Of a stretch of 64,000 bases of DNA, positions 7,555-17,315 are shown one piece after another. The stretch is from NCBI GenBank assembly GCA_002504905.1, contig DATY01000006.1, positions 1-64,000 on the forward strand. Reading direction: 5' to 3'. The stretch is from Euryarchaeota archaeon UBA605 (GTDB lineage: Archaea; Thermoplasmatota; Poseidoniia; Poseidoniales; Thalassarchaeaceae). How positions within the stretch are numbered: position 1 is the stretch's first letter; each line of letters opens with the position of its first letter. Under the pieces are notes generated by a model. The model was not told where the DNA came from and ran no database searches. It saw only the letters and a program-made list of their open reading frames with translations. The position numbers and the translations under genes are program-made.

Positions 7555-9183
7555 TTACGCTAAAGAAGAATAATCTACTTCTTCTTCAATCAATTCAATT
7601 TCGTCTACATCCATTTGAGCAAGTTGTAATTTACCAGATAATTCATCATTAACTGCATGCCAATATGAATATGACTCAATTACCCAAATACCTGATTCTC
7701 TGGTACCATTTCCACTGCCTTTTACTCCCCCGAAAGGAAGATGTGCTTCAGCTCCAGTTGTTGAATTATTTATTCCGGTCATCCCTGCTTTAATTCCTGA
7801 TTTGTATCTATATGCTTCCAATCTATCGTTTGTGTAAATTGCACTTGATAAACCGTATGGGGATGCATTCGCAAGATGTAATGCATGTTCGAAATCTTTA
7901 GCCTTAACAATAGTTACAACTGGTCCAAATATTTCTTCATGGAAACATTCCATTTCTTCAGTTACATCAGCATAAACATGTGGCCACATGTAAACTCCTT
8001 GTTCTGGATTTCCAAGAAAATTTTCTGGTTTATTTTCGGATGTAATTCTTCCGTTACCCCAAAGCTTTCTAGCTCCACTTTTTTCACATAATTCTAGATC
8101 TCGCATAAAATCCTTCGCATATTTTTCAGATAACATTGGTCCATACAATACATTATCATGAACCATAGAATCTCCAATAGTTGTTGACCTTACTTTTTCC
8201 ATTAATTTATCTATGAAATCATCGTAAATATCTTCATGAATTATCAAATTTCCAAGGCTGGTACATCTTTGACCTGCTGTTCCAAATCCTGCCCAGTATG
8301 CTCCTTCAACTGCATTCTCCATATTCGCACTAGGCATAATAACTAATGGATTCTTACCTCCGAGTTCTAGACTTGCAGATACTAAGTTCCTTCCACAAAT
8401 TTCTCCAATCATTTTTCCGACTGGCGTAGATCCTGTGAAACTAATCTTATTCACTAATCCATGGTCTACTGCATCAACCAGATGTTGTCCTGCCCCACTA
8501 CCTTTTCCATGAATTAAGTTAATTACACCGTTTGGTAATCCTGCTTCATGCATAATTCTTGTTAGCATGAAAGATAGTAATGGTGAGTCTTGAGGACTTT
8601 TCCATACACACGTATTTCCACACATAATTGCGGGAATCATTTTCCAGAAAGGAACTGCTGATGGGAAATTACATGCATTTATTATTCCGCAAACTCCTAA
8701 TGGTCTTCTGTATGTGAATAATTCTTTATCAGGCAATTCAGAATTGACTGTTTGACCATACAACCTACGGCCTTCTGATTGGAAGAATAGACAGGTATCA
8801 ATTGCTTCCTGAACTTCTCCTCCACTTTCTTTCAATGTCTTACCAATTTCTCTTGTTTCAACTCTTACAATATCATCTTTGTACTGCATCAATAATCTTC
8901 CCATATTCCCTATAATTTGTCCTCTTGTCGGTGCAGGAGTTGATGACCATGAAGGGAATGCATTTCTTGCAGCACTTAATGCATCATGAACATCCTCTTT
9001 AGTAGAAAGAGGAAACTCTCCAAGACAGTCTGATAGCAGTGCCGGATTCAGACTTTCAAAAGTTTCTCCACCACTTGATGATTTCAATTCACCATTAATT
9101 ATATTATATCCCTTAATCTTTGGACTACCGTTGGGATTATTGGCTTCCATAAATTCAAATCCTGTTTCTAGTACATTGGTCAT
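7555..9183 (-). CDS. NAD(P)-dependent aldehyde dehydrogenase
   Basis: 542 residues from the ATG at 9183 (MTNVLETGFEF); the longer reading frame begins with an Arg-rich stretch unlike the family. Motifs are CNFPSAVPFWKM, SFTGSTPVGKMIG for the cofactor turn, SLELGGKNPLV with the general-base Glu, GTAGQRCTS with the catalytic Cys, and EEIFGPVV. It oxidises an aldehyde or semialdehyde to the acid. The sequence looks nearer to ALDH7-like or semialdehyde enzymes than to the second aldehyde dehydrogenase here (49232-50650), but the substrate cannot be read from the sequence. Divergent from the Cdc48 gene. Confidence 0.88.
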   Translation of the reverse strand: MTNVLETGFEFMEANNPNGSPKIKGYNIINGELKSSSGGETFESLNPALLSDCLGEFPLSTKEDVHDALSAARNAFPSWSSTPAPTRGQIIGNMGRLLMQYKDDIVRVETREIGKTLKESGGEVQEAIDTCLFFQSEGRRLYGQTVNSELPDKELFTYRRPLGVCGIINACNFPSAVPFWKMIPAIMCGNTCVWKSPQDSPLLSFMLTRIMHEAGLPNGVINLIHGKGSGAGQHLVDAVDHGLVNKISFTGSTPVGKMIGEICGRNLVSASLELGGKNPLVIMPSANMENAVEGAYWAGFGTAGQRCTSLGNLIIHEDIYDDFIDKLMEKVRSTTIGDSMVHDNVLYGPMLSEKYAKDFMRDLELCEKSGARKLWGNGRITSENKPENFLGNPEQGVYMWPHVYADVTEEMECFHEEIFGPVVTIVKAKDFEHALHLANASPYGLSSAIYTNDRLEAYRYKSGIKAGMTGINNSTTGAEAHLPFGGVKGSGNGTRESGIWVIESYSYWHAVNDELSGKLQLAQMDVDEIELIEEEVDYSSLA

Positions 9184-9323
9184 GTGCCTGCGAAATATAA
9201 CTCTATGAAGAAACCTTCTCAAGGAGGATTATGACGATTTAATTGATTATTCATTTGACATCTCCAAGTTCACAGGTTTAACTACCCCCTATTACTACAA
9301 AGGATTGTTCAGGGGGATGTGGA

Positions 9324-11555
9324 ATGTCAAATGAGGAAGTAGATGACTTACAACTTAGAGTAGCAAAGGCGATACCAAGTGATGTAGGACATGGTCGAGC
9401 ACGAGTACCTTTTGATAATGATTTGAATTTAAAACCAGGAGATATTGTTGAAATAACTGGAGAACAAAAAACCGCTGCCATTGTATGGCGTTGCCGTCCA
9501 GAAGATGCGAATCTTGGTATTATTAGAGTTGATGGAATAATTAGAAAAAATGCAGGAGTTTCTCTTGGTGATAAGGTTTCAATTCGTAAAGTAGAGACAC
9601 AACCCTGTCAAAAATTAATTCTTAGTCCAGTAATGGCAAAACAACAAAAAGTACGTTTTGGACCCGGAATTGAGGGTTTTGCCCGTAGAGGATTGAACAA
9701 GAGACCAGTAGTTTCTGGCGACAGAATATTCATTCCCGGAATGACTCTTTTCGCGGAAGCCTTACCCTTCCAAATAGTAAAAACAACTCCTAAGGGAATA
9801 GTTCAGGTACTACCGGATACTGAAATAATAATCAAAGAAGAACCAGTTGATGAAGAAGATGAATCCGGTCAACCAATTTCAACAATCTCATATGAAGATA
9901 TAGGGGGTATTGGTGAGCAACTTCAAAAAGTTAGAGAAATGATTGAACTTCCTCTAAAGCACCCCATTCTTTTTCGAAGGTTGGGCATAGATCCTCCTCG
10001 AGGAGTTCTTTTGCATGGACCCCCAGGTACTGGAAAAACATTGATTGCGAAGGCTGTAGCATCAGAAACTAAAGCAAACTTCACTTCAATAAATGGCCCT
10101 GAGATAATTTCTAAATATTATGGTGAGAGTGAAAAACAATTACGAGAAATCTTTGACGAAGCAGCAGCTAATTCTCCTGCAATTATTTTTATTGATGAAC
10201 TAGATTCTATTGCACCTAAGAGAGAGGATGTTAGTGGAGAAGTAGAAAGAAGAGTAGTGGCTCAGTTATTGACCCTATTGGATGGTATGCAAGGTAGAGA
10301 CAATGTCATAGTTATTGGTGCTACGAATCGTCCTGATGCGATAGATCCCGCTCTTCGCCGTGGAGGAAGATTTGATCGTGAATTAGAGATAGGGGTGCCC
10401 GATAAGAATGGGCGCTCAGAAATAATTAGTATTCATACCCGTGGAATGCCAATTAGTGATGATTTCGAGATTGAATGGCTATTAGATAATACTCATGGAT
10501 TTGTTGGAGCCGATATTTCCGCTCTTGTCAGAGAAGCCGCAATGAAAGCTCTTCGAAGATACCTGCCAGAAATTGATTTAGATGAAGAACAGATACCTGC
10601 CGAAGTACTTGAGAAGATGGAAGTTAGAATGGCAGATTTCAAATTAGCGATTAAGGAAATTGAGCCAAGTGCTCTTAGAGAAATTTATCTTGAAGTTCCT
10701 GAGGTGAGTTGGGATCAAGTTGGTGGATTAAAAGAAGTGAAAGAAAGATTGAAGGAAAGTATTGAATGGCCTTTAACAAAGCCTGAGATGTTCAATCATT
10801 TTGGTATTAACCCTCCTCGAGGAATAGTTCTATTTGGAGCCCCTGGAACTGGTAAGACCCTTATTGCGAAGGCAATTGCAAATGAAGCAAAAGCGAATTT
10901 TATTACGATCAAAGGACCTGAATTAATCTCTAAATGGGTAGGAGATTCTGAGAAAGCAGTTAGAGAATTATTCAAGAAAGCTAAGCAGTCTAGCCCTTCA
11001 ATAATTTTCCTAGACGAATTTGAAAGTATTGCAGGAGTTAGGAGAAGTAACACAGGTGAAGGTTCAGATGTTATGAATAGAGTAGTTAATCAATTACTGA
11101 GTTCAATGGATGGCGTTGAATCAATGGAAGGTGTAATTGTGGTTGCTGCTACCAACCGTCCAGAGATGATAGATCCCGCATTATTGAGAAGTGGAAGGTT
11201 TGAAAGAGTACTTCATATTCCTCCACCAGATGTTGATTCAATAAAGGCGATTTTGAGAATTCATTCCGAGCCAATGCCTCTCGGTAGATTCAACATTGAA
11301 GACTTAGCTCCTCAATTGGTTAATTACACTGGGGCTGACATTGAAGCAATATGTCGTGAGGCTGCATTAATTTCAATGAGAGCTGAGAAGAAAAGTGTGT
11401 CGAAAAAGCATTTTGAAGAAGCAATTAATAGAGTCCGTCCAACCATTAACGATGAAATGATGGATTACTACAATAGAATGGAAGCCAGGTTGACTAGTGG
11501 ACTTGAATCTGTTAGACGAACGTCTGAGATACATTCTGGAATTGAATCTGCATGA
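9324..11555 (+). CDS. Cdc48/VAT-type double AAA+ ATPase
   Basis: 743 residues. The N-terminal double-psi barrel/CDC48_2 substrate domain (RVAKAIPSDVGHGRARVPF, about 1-180) precedes two AAA modules. Walker A motifs are GPPGTGKT (about 232) and GAPGTGKT (about 505); Walker B motifs are IIFIDELDSI and IIFLDEFESI; arginine fingers lie in GRFDRELEIG and GRFERVLHI. It unfolds and extracts proteins, feeding the proteasome or remodelling complexes. DEFES in the second Walker B departs mildly from the usual DExD. The PRC-barrel gene follows 9 bp downstream and is probably co-transcribed. Confidence 0.95.
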   Translation: MSNEEVDDLQLRVAKAIPSDVGHGRARVPFDNDLNLKPGDIVEITGEQKTAAIVWRCRPEDANLGIIRVDGIIRKNAGVSLGDKVSIRKVETQPCQKLILSPVMAKQQKVRFGPGIEGFARRGLNKRPVVSGDRIFIPGMTLFAEALPFQIVKTTPKGIVQVLPDTEIIIKEEPVDEEDESGQPISTISYEDIGGIGEQLQKVREMIELPLKHPILFRRLGIDPPRGVLLHGPPGTGKTLIAKAVASETKANFTSINGPEIISKYYGESEKQLREIFDEAAANSPAIIFIDELDSIAPKREDVSGEVERRVVAQLLTLLDGMQGRDNVIVIGATNRPDAIDPALRRGGRFDRELEIGVPDKNGRSEIISIHTRGMPISDDFEIEWLLDNTHGFVGADISALVREAAMKALRRYLPEIDLDEEQIPAEVLEKMEVRMADFKLAIKEIEPSALREIYLEVPEVSWDQVGGLKEVKERLKESIEWPLTKPEMFNHFGINPPRGIVLFGAPGTGKTLIAKAIANEAKANFITIKGPELISKWVGDSEKAVRELFKKAKQSSPSIIFLDEFESIAGVRRSNTGEGSDVMNRVVNQLLSSMDGVESMEGVIVVAATNRPEMIDPALLRSGRFERVLHIPPPDVDSIKAILRIHSEPMPLGRFNIEDLAPQLVNYTGADIEAICREAALISMRAEKKSVSKKHFEEAINRVRPTINDEMMDYYNRMEARLTSGLESVRRTSEIHSGIESA

Positions 11556-11564
11556 GGAGAAAAT

Positions 11565-11807
11565 ATGCCAGTAACATTCGGAAGAGAAATTATCAATCGT
11601 GAAGTTCATGATAGCGCTGATGATAGGTTAGGCAGTGTTACAGATTTTACTATCGATATCGAGAGTGGACAGATAACAAATATTTTGGTTATGATTGAAC
11701 CAGATATTAATCCTCAACTTCTTCCTTGGCCTACAGTAAATGGTCTTTTATCGGTTCCAGTTGAAGAAATTGATAGCGTTGGAAAGGTTATCAAATTGTC
11801 AGAATAG
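11565..11807 (+). CDS. PRC-barrel domain protein
   Basis: 80 residues forming one PRC-barrel: FGREIINREVHDSADDRLGSVTDFTID, then ITNILVMIEP, and the closing VPVEEIDSVGKVIKL. Small archaeal PRC-barrel proteins of this size are linked to RNA metabolism and to binding of partners such as cell-division or ribosome factors, though individual roles are mostly unproven. GAGGAGAAAAT sits just before its ATG. The short spacing after cdc48 suggests one transcript. Confidence 0.82.
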   Translation: MPVTFGREIINREVHDSADDRLGSVTDFTIDIESGQITNILVMIEPDINPQLLPWPTVNGLLSVPVEEIDSVGKVIKLSE

Positions 11808-11895
11808 TATGATGCATAACCGTTCAATCGTTCACAACCGTCTTAAGTCGAAGTTCAGGCTCGATATTTGTCGTATAGACTAGGTGGGGTATAGG

Positions 11896-13548
11896 ATGGC
11901 CAATTTTCGCGATTATACTCGTAGATTAACCACTTTGAAAGCTCGACGTAATATGTTAGTCGGGGCTTTTTGGATTTTACTAATTCTCTTAGTTTCTACT
12001 ATAGCCGCAACCTATGTCACCGATGGTCAAACACAACAATCAGCTTATGGTGATGATTGGAATGATCTTGGTTTATTTAGAGCCGAAATAAATAGCATGG
12101 GTGTCGACACAACTGCATTAGTCTCGAGTCCATTATTATTGAGTGAAATAGATCATCCAGAAGAAGCAATTTTCGTTATATCAGGTGTGGAGAAAGATAC
12201 TATTTCATTACCCAGATTTACTGGTGATGAGAATGTAATTGAATTATCAGAAGGTTCTGGATATACGACCTCTGAGATACTGGCTATAGAAGAATTTGTG
12301 GAGTCAGGAGGAACGGTACTTCTGATGGATGATAAAGGCTATTCTTCAACTTTAGCCGAACAATTTGGCTTGGAATTTTCTGGGCATACATTATATGATG
12401 GAGAAGCGTATGCTACAGAACTAGACTATAATTTCATTTGGGTAAATACTACTTCGGCTTTCAACTTTACAACAAATTCAGGTTCTTTATCGAGTATTCA
12501 TCCTTGCCTTAGGGATACAGATACAGATGGTTTCATTGATTTATTAGACACCGATCCTTACGATATTACTACATTCCCAGCAGGAATTACTAGAGAGGAT
12601 GCAGGATTATGTTCTCATAGATGGATTTCCGAAACACAGTGGGATTTTTCTGAGAATTATAATTTGCTGACCAACCAACCTTCTGCCTTCAATGCGGGTT
12701 CTTACAATCCTGTGGAAAATAGATATGATATTGGCAAATCAACTTTAGATTCATATTTGGATACAAATGATGATGGCAATCTAACAATTGGATCTTCTGC
12801 ATTTGGAATAGATGGAGATGAAGTTGGTCCATTTGCTGTCTATGTTCGTTACTGTGCGGATCGTTTGTGTGTAGGTGCAGATTCGGGGAGAGTTCATTTC
12901 GTTGCAGATGGTTCAATCTTAACTAATTCATTATATGACGATTCATTCTATTCCGGTGTCGACGATGTAGTCCCTTCAAATGATAATCGAAAGTGGGCAC
13001 TAGATGTAATTGCTGAATCATTGTTAATCGGTAATTCAAGTGCAAAGAGTTCTTCTAATGCAATTGTTATTTTTGATGAATCGAGACATCAACAACCTAC
13101 ATTATTTGGTGATACATACAATTTGATGTATTATTTATTGATTTATTTTACAAATGATTGGATGGCTATGTTACTATTATTTCTCGGGTTATTCATTACA
13201 CTTGAAGCGGTATTAATCCGTAAAGAAGATCCGGAGAATTGGCGTCATGTTTTCAGAATAATTTACTATGGCTTTGGAGATGCTAGAAGATATGAATATT
13301 ATCAGAAACCTGAAAAAATAAGACAGGTTTTACTTACAAGAATAAGAAATTTGAATACTTTATCAAGGGAAGAATTTGATGCACTCCCAGCTGCTGAATT
13401 ACAAAGAATGATTGACGATCAAGTATTAACTAAATTCATTTTTGAAGATAGAAGATATAAGCCAGATGAATTAGTGGGAATTGTCAAGAGAATCAAAGAA
13501 TGGGGTTCGACTAATTCTGAAGAGGAGGTAGAATATGTGGACTCGTAA
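11896..13548 (+). CDS. DUF4350-type membrane protein with thrombospondin-3-like calcium motif
   Basis: 550 residues from ATG 11896; a GTG at 11884 lies within the AGGTGGGG ribosome site, so the ATG is preferred. A transmembrane helix at about 24-44 (GAFWILLILLVSTIAATY) is followed by a large extracytoplasmic domain. This includes the DUF4350/GATase-like fold (IEEFVESGGTVLLMDDKGY) and an inserted DTDTDGFIDLLDTDP, the aspartate ladder of thrombospondin type 3 repeats. A second helix near residue 420 (WMAMLLLFLGLFITLEAVLI) and a cytoplasmic tail end the protein. It overlaps the DUF58 gene by 14 nt. In other prokaryotes DUF4350 proteins sit beside MoxR and DUF58 genes. Confidence 0.75.
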   Translation: MANFRDYTRRLTTLKARRNMLVGAFWILLILLVSTIAATYVTDGQTQQSAYGDDWNDLGLFRAEINSMGVDTTALVSSPLLLSEIDHPEEAIFVISGVEKDTISLPRFTGDENVIELSEGSGYTTSEILAIEEFVESGGTVLLMDDKGYSSTLAEQFGLEFSGHTLYDGEAYATELDYNFIWVNTTSAFNFTTNSGSLSSIHPCLRDTDTDGFIDLLDTDPYDITTFPAGITREDAGLCSHRWISETQWDFSENYNLLTNQPSAFNAGSYNPVENRYDIGKSTLDSYLDTNDDGNLTIGSSAFGIDGDEVGPFAVYVRYCADRLCVGADSGRVHFVADGSILTNSLYDDSFYSGVDDVVPSNDNRKWALDVIAESLLIGNSSAKSSSNAIVIFDESRHQQPTLFGDTYNLMYYLLIYFTNDWMAMLLLFLGLFITLEAVLIRKEDPENWRHVFRIIYYGFGDARRYEYYQKPEKIRQVLLTRIRNLNTLSREEFDALPAAELQRMIDDQVLTKFIFEDRRYKPDELVGIVKRIKEWGSTNSEEEVEYVDS

Positions 13549-14788
13549 AGCAGCTATCATTCTTACTAGTGGGATAAGTTTGATTCTTATAGGAATGATG
13601 ATATCTAATTTCCAATTAATGATTGTAGGTCTGACATTCGTATCATTTTTAGCAATCAATGGATGGATAGAAGGGCACTCAGATTTAGAAATTAATAGAG
13701 AGGTATCTGCGGTTAATGTTTACAAAGGAGATGATATTAATGTAGTACTCACGATTACAAATAAGTCATATCGTCGTACACAACAGTTAGAGGTTTTTGA
13801 TAATGTTCCTCATGAGATGAAAATGAGAAAAGGTATTAATTTGATGAGAATGAATCTTGGTCCTGGGCAGACTGCCACAATTCGTTACACAGTTCGTTGT
13901 CCATTAAGAGGACATTACACCATAGGCCCAACTTCCATTAGATATAGAAATTCATTTAATTTATTTGTTTCTGAAACAAGTATTGGGGATAGGTCGGATA
14001 TTACTGTATTCCCGCAAGTTAGAGATGTAGAAGAGGCTTTGATTCGTTCAGATGTTCCAAAGATGTATACTGGAGCTACAACACTAAAAACACCAGGTCA
14101 AGGTATGGAATTTTATGCATTGAGAGAGTATTTCCCCGGAGATTCATTCCGCTCAATTAACTGGAAAGCTTTTGCTAGAACTGGAGAATTGATGGTAAAT
14201 GAAAAGACTAGAGATGCAGTAACTGATGTTTTCATAATTCTTGATACTCGTGATGTTGCAAGAATTGGAACCGTACTCAAGAATCCATTAGAGATGGGTA
14301 CAGTAGCAGCTGCCTCAATTGCTAATTATTTTATCAAGAGAAGAGATTCAGTTTCATTGGTCACATATGGTGAAAGAATGGACTTTCTCCCTCCAGAAAC
14401 TGGAGATAAGCAACATTACAAAGTTCTAAGCCAATTAGCAGCTGTTGAATCAAAAGGAAGCATGCCTTTGCAGGCAGTAACTAATGCTCTCTCCCCAAGA
14501 ATTTCTCGTGGTTCACCTGTATTCATTATTAGCAGTCTTGAAGGAGATGGGACTACTTTGTCAGCAATTAGAAATCTTTCAGGAAAGGGACATGAAGTGA
14601 TAGTTCTGTCTCCTAGTAGTATCGATCTAGAGAGACTGGTTAGCAGAATTCCTAGAATGGCCTATGAAGTCTTAAAATTAGAAAGACAAAATAGGCTAAC
14701 AGCAATTTCAGGTTATGGAGCCAAAGTAATTGATTGGACTCCTAGTGTTGAATTGTCTCAAGCATTATTGCAAATAAGGACTGTATAG
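13535..14788 (+). CDS. DUF58 (von Willebrand A-like) protein
   Basis: 417 residues. Two N-terminal membrane segments (about 7-45) are followed by a beta-rich region and the DUF58 signature: PGQGMEFYALREYFPGDSFRSINWKAFARTGELMVNE (about 188-225). VFIILDTRD then resembles a metal-ion-dependent adhesion strand. DUF58 proteins normally act with a MoxR AAA chaperone in assembling or inserting a cofactor or envelope complex. It overlaps the upstream gene and is followed by a membrane protein 12 bp on. No moxR is visible in this cluster; Cdc48 is the nearest AAA gene. Confidence 0.85.
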   Translation: MWTRKAAIILTSGISLILIGMMISNFQLMIVGLTFVSFLAINGWIEGHSDLEINREVSAVNVYKGDDINVVLTITNKSYRRTQQLEVFDNVPHEMKMRKGINLMRMNLGPGQTATIRYTVRCPLRGHYTIGPTSIRYRNSFNLFVSETSIGDRSDITVFPQVRDVEEALIRSDVPKMYTGATTLKTPGQGMEFYALREYFPGDSFRSINWKAFARTGELMVNEKTRDAVTDVFIILDTRDVARIGTVLKNPLEMGTVAAASIANYFIKRRDSVSLVTYGERMDFLPPETGDKQHYKVLSQLAAVESKGSMPLQAVTNALSPRISRGSPVFIISSLEGDGTTLSAIRNLSGKGHEVIVLSPSSIDLERLVSRIPRMAYEVLKLERQNRLTAISGYGAKVIDWTPSVELSQALLQIRTV

Positions 14789-14800
14789 GGAGGTAAAAAT

Positions 14801-15994
14801 ATGGCAGCAGATGTAGTACCTGAATCAAAAACACTCCATATTACAAAATTACGTTTCAGATGGCAAGTATTACTTTTACAAACTCTATCTACCATTTCAC
14901 TCTTATTCTTAATGCGAAAAATGAGCGAGTTATATGGAGAATGTTCTGAGAAGTTTGTTGCTAACTCAGGTTCAGATGGTTGGTGCCCAGCCTATGAACA
15001 CACTAGAGGATTAAGATGGATGGATTCTAATGGCAATACAATTCTACCTGATTTCATCACTGGTATAAATGAAACAGGTTTTGATTCGTTTACTATGCCA
15101 TTGATACTATGTTTTGTTTTAACAGCATTATGGGTATTTGTACAAACACGTGGTGAAAGATTTCAATTGATTATAAAAAGGATATTTAGTATAATTTTAG
15201 CATCTTGGTTCTTACTTCCATTCCTGATTTCTTGGTTGTTAGGAATGGTTTCGAATGGGCCATATCTTCCAATCGGAAATCTCGATGAACAATATAATCA
15301 TATTAACCTGGTATTAGCCCCATTTGAATTTTTCTTTGAACTAGTATTTTTTGGAATTGTTTTTGCTCCAATTCTTATAGGATTAATGGGAATTTGGGGT
15401 CTTTCTAAAAGAATGATAACATGGGCAACAGGTTATTTCTTGATGGTAATTGGAATCCATGCTATGCTTACATTTGAAGGTGTAACCACAGCGGTAGATG
15501 TTGGTTTGAAACCTCTATCTGCTCAGATTGGTGAAGCCACATTATATGGAGGACTAATTTCTCCACTGGCACTCGATTTATTGACCGTAGCCATATTATT
15601 GCTAGTATTCTTAGAATCAGGATTAGCAGTAATCACAAATCTTGAATATACATCTGTTCTTCCGGAAGCCTCAAAGAATGATTCAGAATATATTAATCAA
15701 TTTAATAACATAATTAATGGACATTTAATACATTTATTTGGAGTAATGATTGTTGTGAGTATTACAACCGCACTAGCTCTAGAATTTGATGACTTCTTAA
15801 TTTCATTCGTTGGAGTTTTAGAAGGGTCTCAGTGGTCAGGGCAGGTTAAGGAATCACTCGAATTACAACTAACTTATGGTAAAGTAATTTCAGCATCATT
15901 ATTCATGATTGTTGTTGCAGGAGGTAGATTTGTAATCCCTTGGCAAAGGATTACCGGAGTTATTGAAACAGGCCTTTCTAAAATTAGAAATTAG
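14801..15994 (+). CDS. Polytopic membrane protein of the DUF4350-DUF58 cluster
   Basis: 397 residues with about seven hydrophobic segments. One is near residues 25-40, then a Cys-containing loop (ECSEKFVANSGSDGWCPAY), followed by helices at about 104-120, 128-148, 168-195, 205-225, 246-275 and 305-330. I do not recognise a family. GGGAGGT precedes the ATG. The two cysteines in the first extracytoplasmic loop could form a disulphide. Position at the end of a tight three-gene run suggests it forms a membrane complex with the two preceding proteins. Its stop codon interlocks with that of the convergent small gene. Confidence 0.7.
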   Translation: MAADVVPESKTLHITKLRFRWQVLLLQTLSTISLLFLMRKMSELYGECSEKFVANSGSDGWCPAYEHTRGLRWMDSNGNTILPDFITGINETGFDSFTMPLILCFVLTALWVFVQTRGERFQLIIKRIFSIILASWFLLPFLISWLLGMVSNGPYLPIGNLDEQYNHINLVLAPFEFFFELVFFGIVFAPILIGLMGIWGLSKRMITWATGYFLMVIGIHAMLTFEGVTTAVDVGLKPLSAQIGEATLYGGLISPLALDLLTVAILLLVFLESGLAVITNLEYTSVLPEASKNDSEYINQFNNIINGHLIHLFGVMIVVSITTALALEFDDFLISFVGVLEGSQWSGQVKESLELQLTYGKVISASLFMIVVAGGRFVIPWQRITGVIETGLSKIRN

Positions 15995-16272
15995 CTGAGT
16001 CGTAATTTTTTGTGAATAATTCCCCACAAAGAAATAATCGATATAAATTCAATAATTAGAATTATAACATTATTCTCAATACTGATAGATTGAAAAATTT
16101 CTACTATTTGTTCTTGAAATAAAATTGTAATTAAAATCGTACTGAAAACTAAAAATCGATGCAACCAAGGACCAATTTTAGTCACTTTATCCGTCTGCTG
16201 ACTGGATAAAGGAGGGTGTCCATCCATGGGCCTATCACAAGCATCTAGGTCATCAATCCATCGCTCAATCAC
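15991..16272 (-). CDS. Small two-helix membrane protein, hypothetical
   Basis: 93 residues: an acidic, polar N-terminal 35 residues (MIERWIDDLDACDRPMDG), two hydrophobic helices at about 37-53 and 66-84, and a basic C-terminus. No family is recognised. It is divergent from the TtuA-like gene by 47 bp and ends in a 4-bp stop-codon overlap with the upstream membrane-protein gene. The clean topology suggests it is real. Confidence 0.55.
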   Translation of the reverse strand: MIERWIDDLDACDRPMDGHPPLSSQQTDKVTKIGPWLHRFLVFSTILITILFQEQIVEIFQSISIENNVIILIIEFISIISLWGIIHKKLRLS

Positions 16273-16319
16273 TATCTTTGACTCGTTGGGTTCAAGCGCA
16301 GAATACTTGACGACTCATT

Positions 16320-17315
16320 ATGGACGGCGCCCTCACGATACAATCTTGTAGCCAATGCAGGGAGTCCTCAATTCTATTTCAGGAATATAGTGGCCAACAT
16401 TTGTGCGGTAAACATCTAGCTTCTTCAATAAGAAAAAGAGTAGCTAAAGAAGTGCGTTCACAGATCAATTTACCTAAAGACGCTCGACATCCTGATGGTT
16501 CTCCATTCAAAATCTTTGTAGCAATTTCTGGAGGTAAAGACTCCGCAGTTCTTTTGACTATGCTTGTTGATATAATCGGTCAGAGAAGAGATGTAGAAAT
16601 AATTTCAGGTTGTATCGACGAAGGAATCGATGGATATCGCTCACCCTCGCTCGAATTAGCAAGAGAACTTGCTGACTCTTTGGGAATTAGGTTTGAAACA
16701 TTGTCGTATGAGGAGATAGGATATGATCGAATGGATAATGTAGTAAAGAAAATGGATATTATCGGAGAGAATAATCCTGATGCTAAGGGTATGATGCCGT
16801 GCTCATATTGCGGAGTTTTTAGAAGACAAGGAATCAATTCTTTAGCAGAGAAAGTTGGAGCAGACATCATGGCTTTGGGGCATAATCTGGATGATATGGC
16901 ACAATCAATTATTATGAATTTTCAAAAAGGGAACATCGAAAGGTCGGTTCGTTTAGCTCCACATACTGATGATCCGATTGAGGGTTTGGCTCCCAGAGTA
17001 GTACCTCTGCGCTGGATTCCTGAGCAAGAAATTCATGCTCATGCAATTTTTTCAAATTTACCGATACATCATGGTGATTGCCCCCATGCTCCAGGCGCTA
17101 TGAGGCAGTTAAGTCGTAGGATTATTGCAGATATGGAAACCATTACTCCGGGATCAAGGCATGGTCTCTTACATTCTTTAGACCAAATACGAAAGTTACA
17201 CAAAGAAGTAAATCCTACAAAATCAGAGATTAAGAATTGCGAGAAATGTGGCGAGATAACTAGTAGAAAAATTTGTCAGGCCTGTACCATGAAACGTTGG
17301 TTAGAAGAAAATTAA
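16320..17315 (+). CDS. TtuA/Ncs6-family tRNA 2-thiolation enzyme
   Basis: 331 residues. An N-terminal zinc site (CSQCRESS...LCGKH) precedes the PP-loop ATP site VAISGGKDSAVLL (about 67-79). The iron-sulfur pair PCSYCGVFRR lies at about 160-169, LGHNLDDMAQ at about 189-198, and a C-terminal ribbon CEKCGEITSRKICQAC closes the protein. This is the architecture of TtuA/Ncs6, which activate a uridine in tRNA with ATP and insert sulfur through an Fe-S cluster; Ncs6 acts at wobble U34 and TtuA at U54. I cannot decide the position from the sequence. Convergent with pyrI with interlocked stops. Confidence 0.88.
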   Translation: MDGALTIQSCSQCRESSILFQEYSGQHLCGKHLASSIRKRVAKEVRSQINLPKDARHPDGSPFKIFVAISGGKDSAVLLTMLVDIIGQRRDVEIISGCIDEGIDGYRSPSLELARELADSLGIRFETLSYEEIGYDRMDNVVKKMDIIGENNPDAKGMMPCSYCGVFRRQGINSLAEKVGADIMALGHNLDDMAQSIIMNFQKGNIERSVRLAPHTDDPIEGLAPRVVPLRWIPEQEIHAHAIFSNLPIHHGDCPHAPGAMRQLSRRIIADMETITPGSRHGLLHSLDQIRKLHKEVNPTKSEIKNCEKCGEITSRKICQACTMKRWLEEN

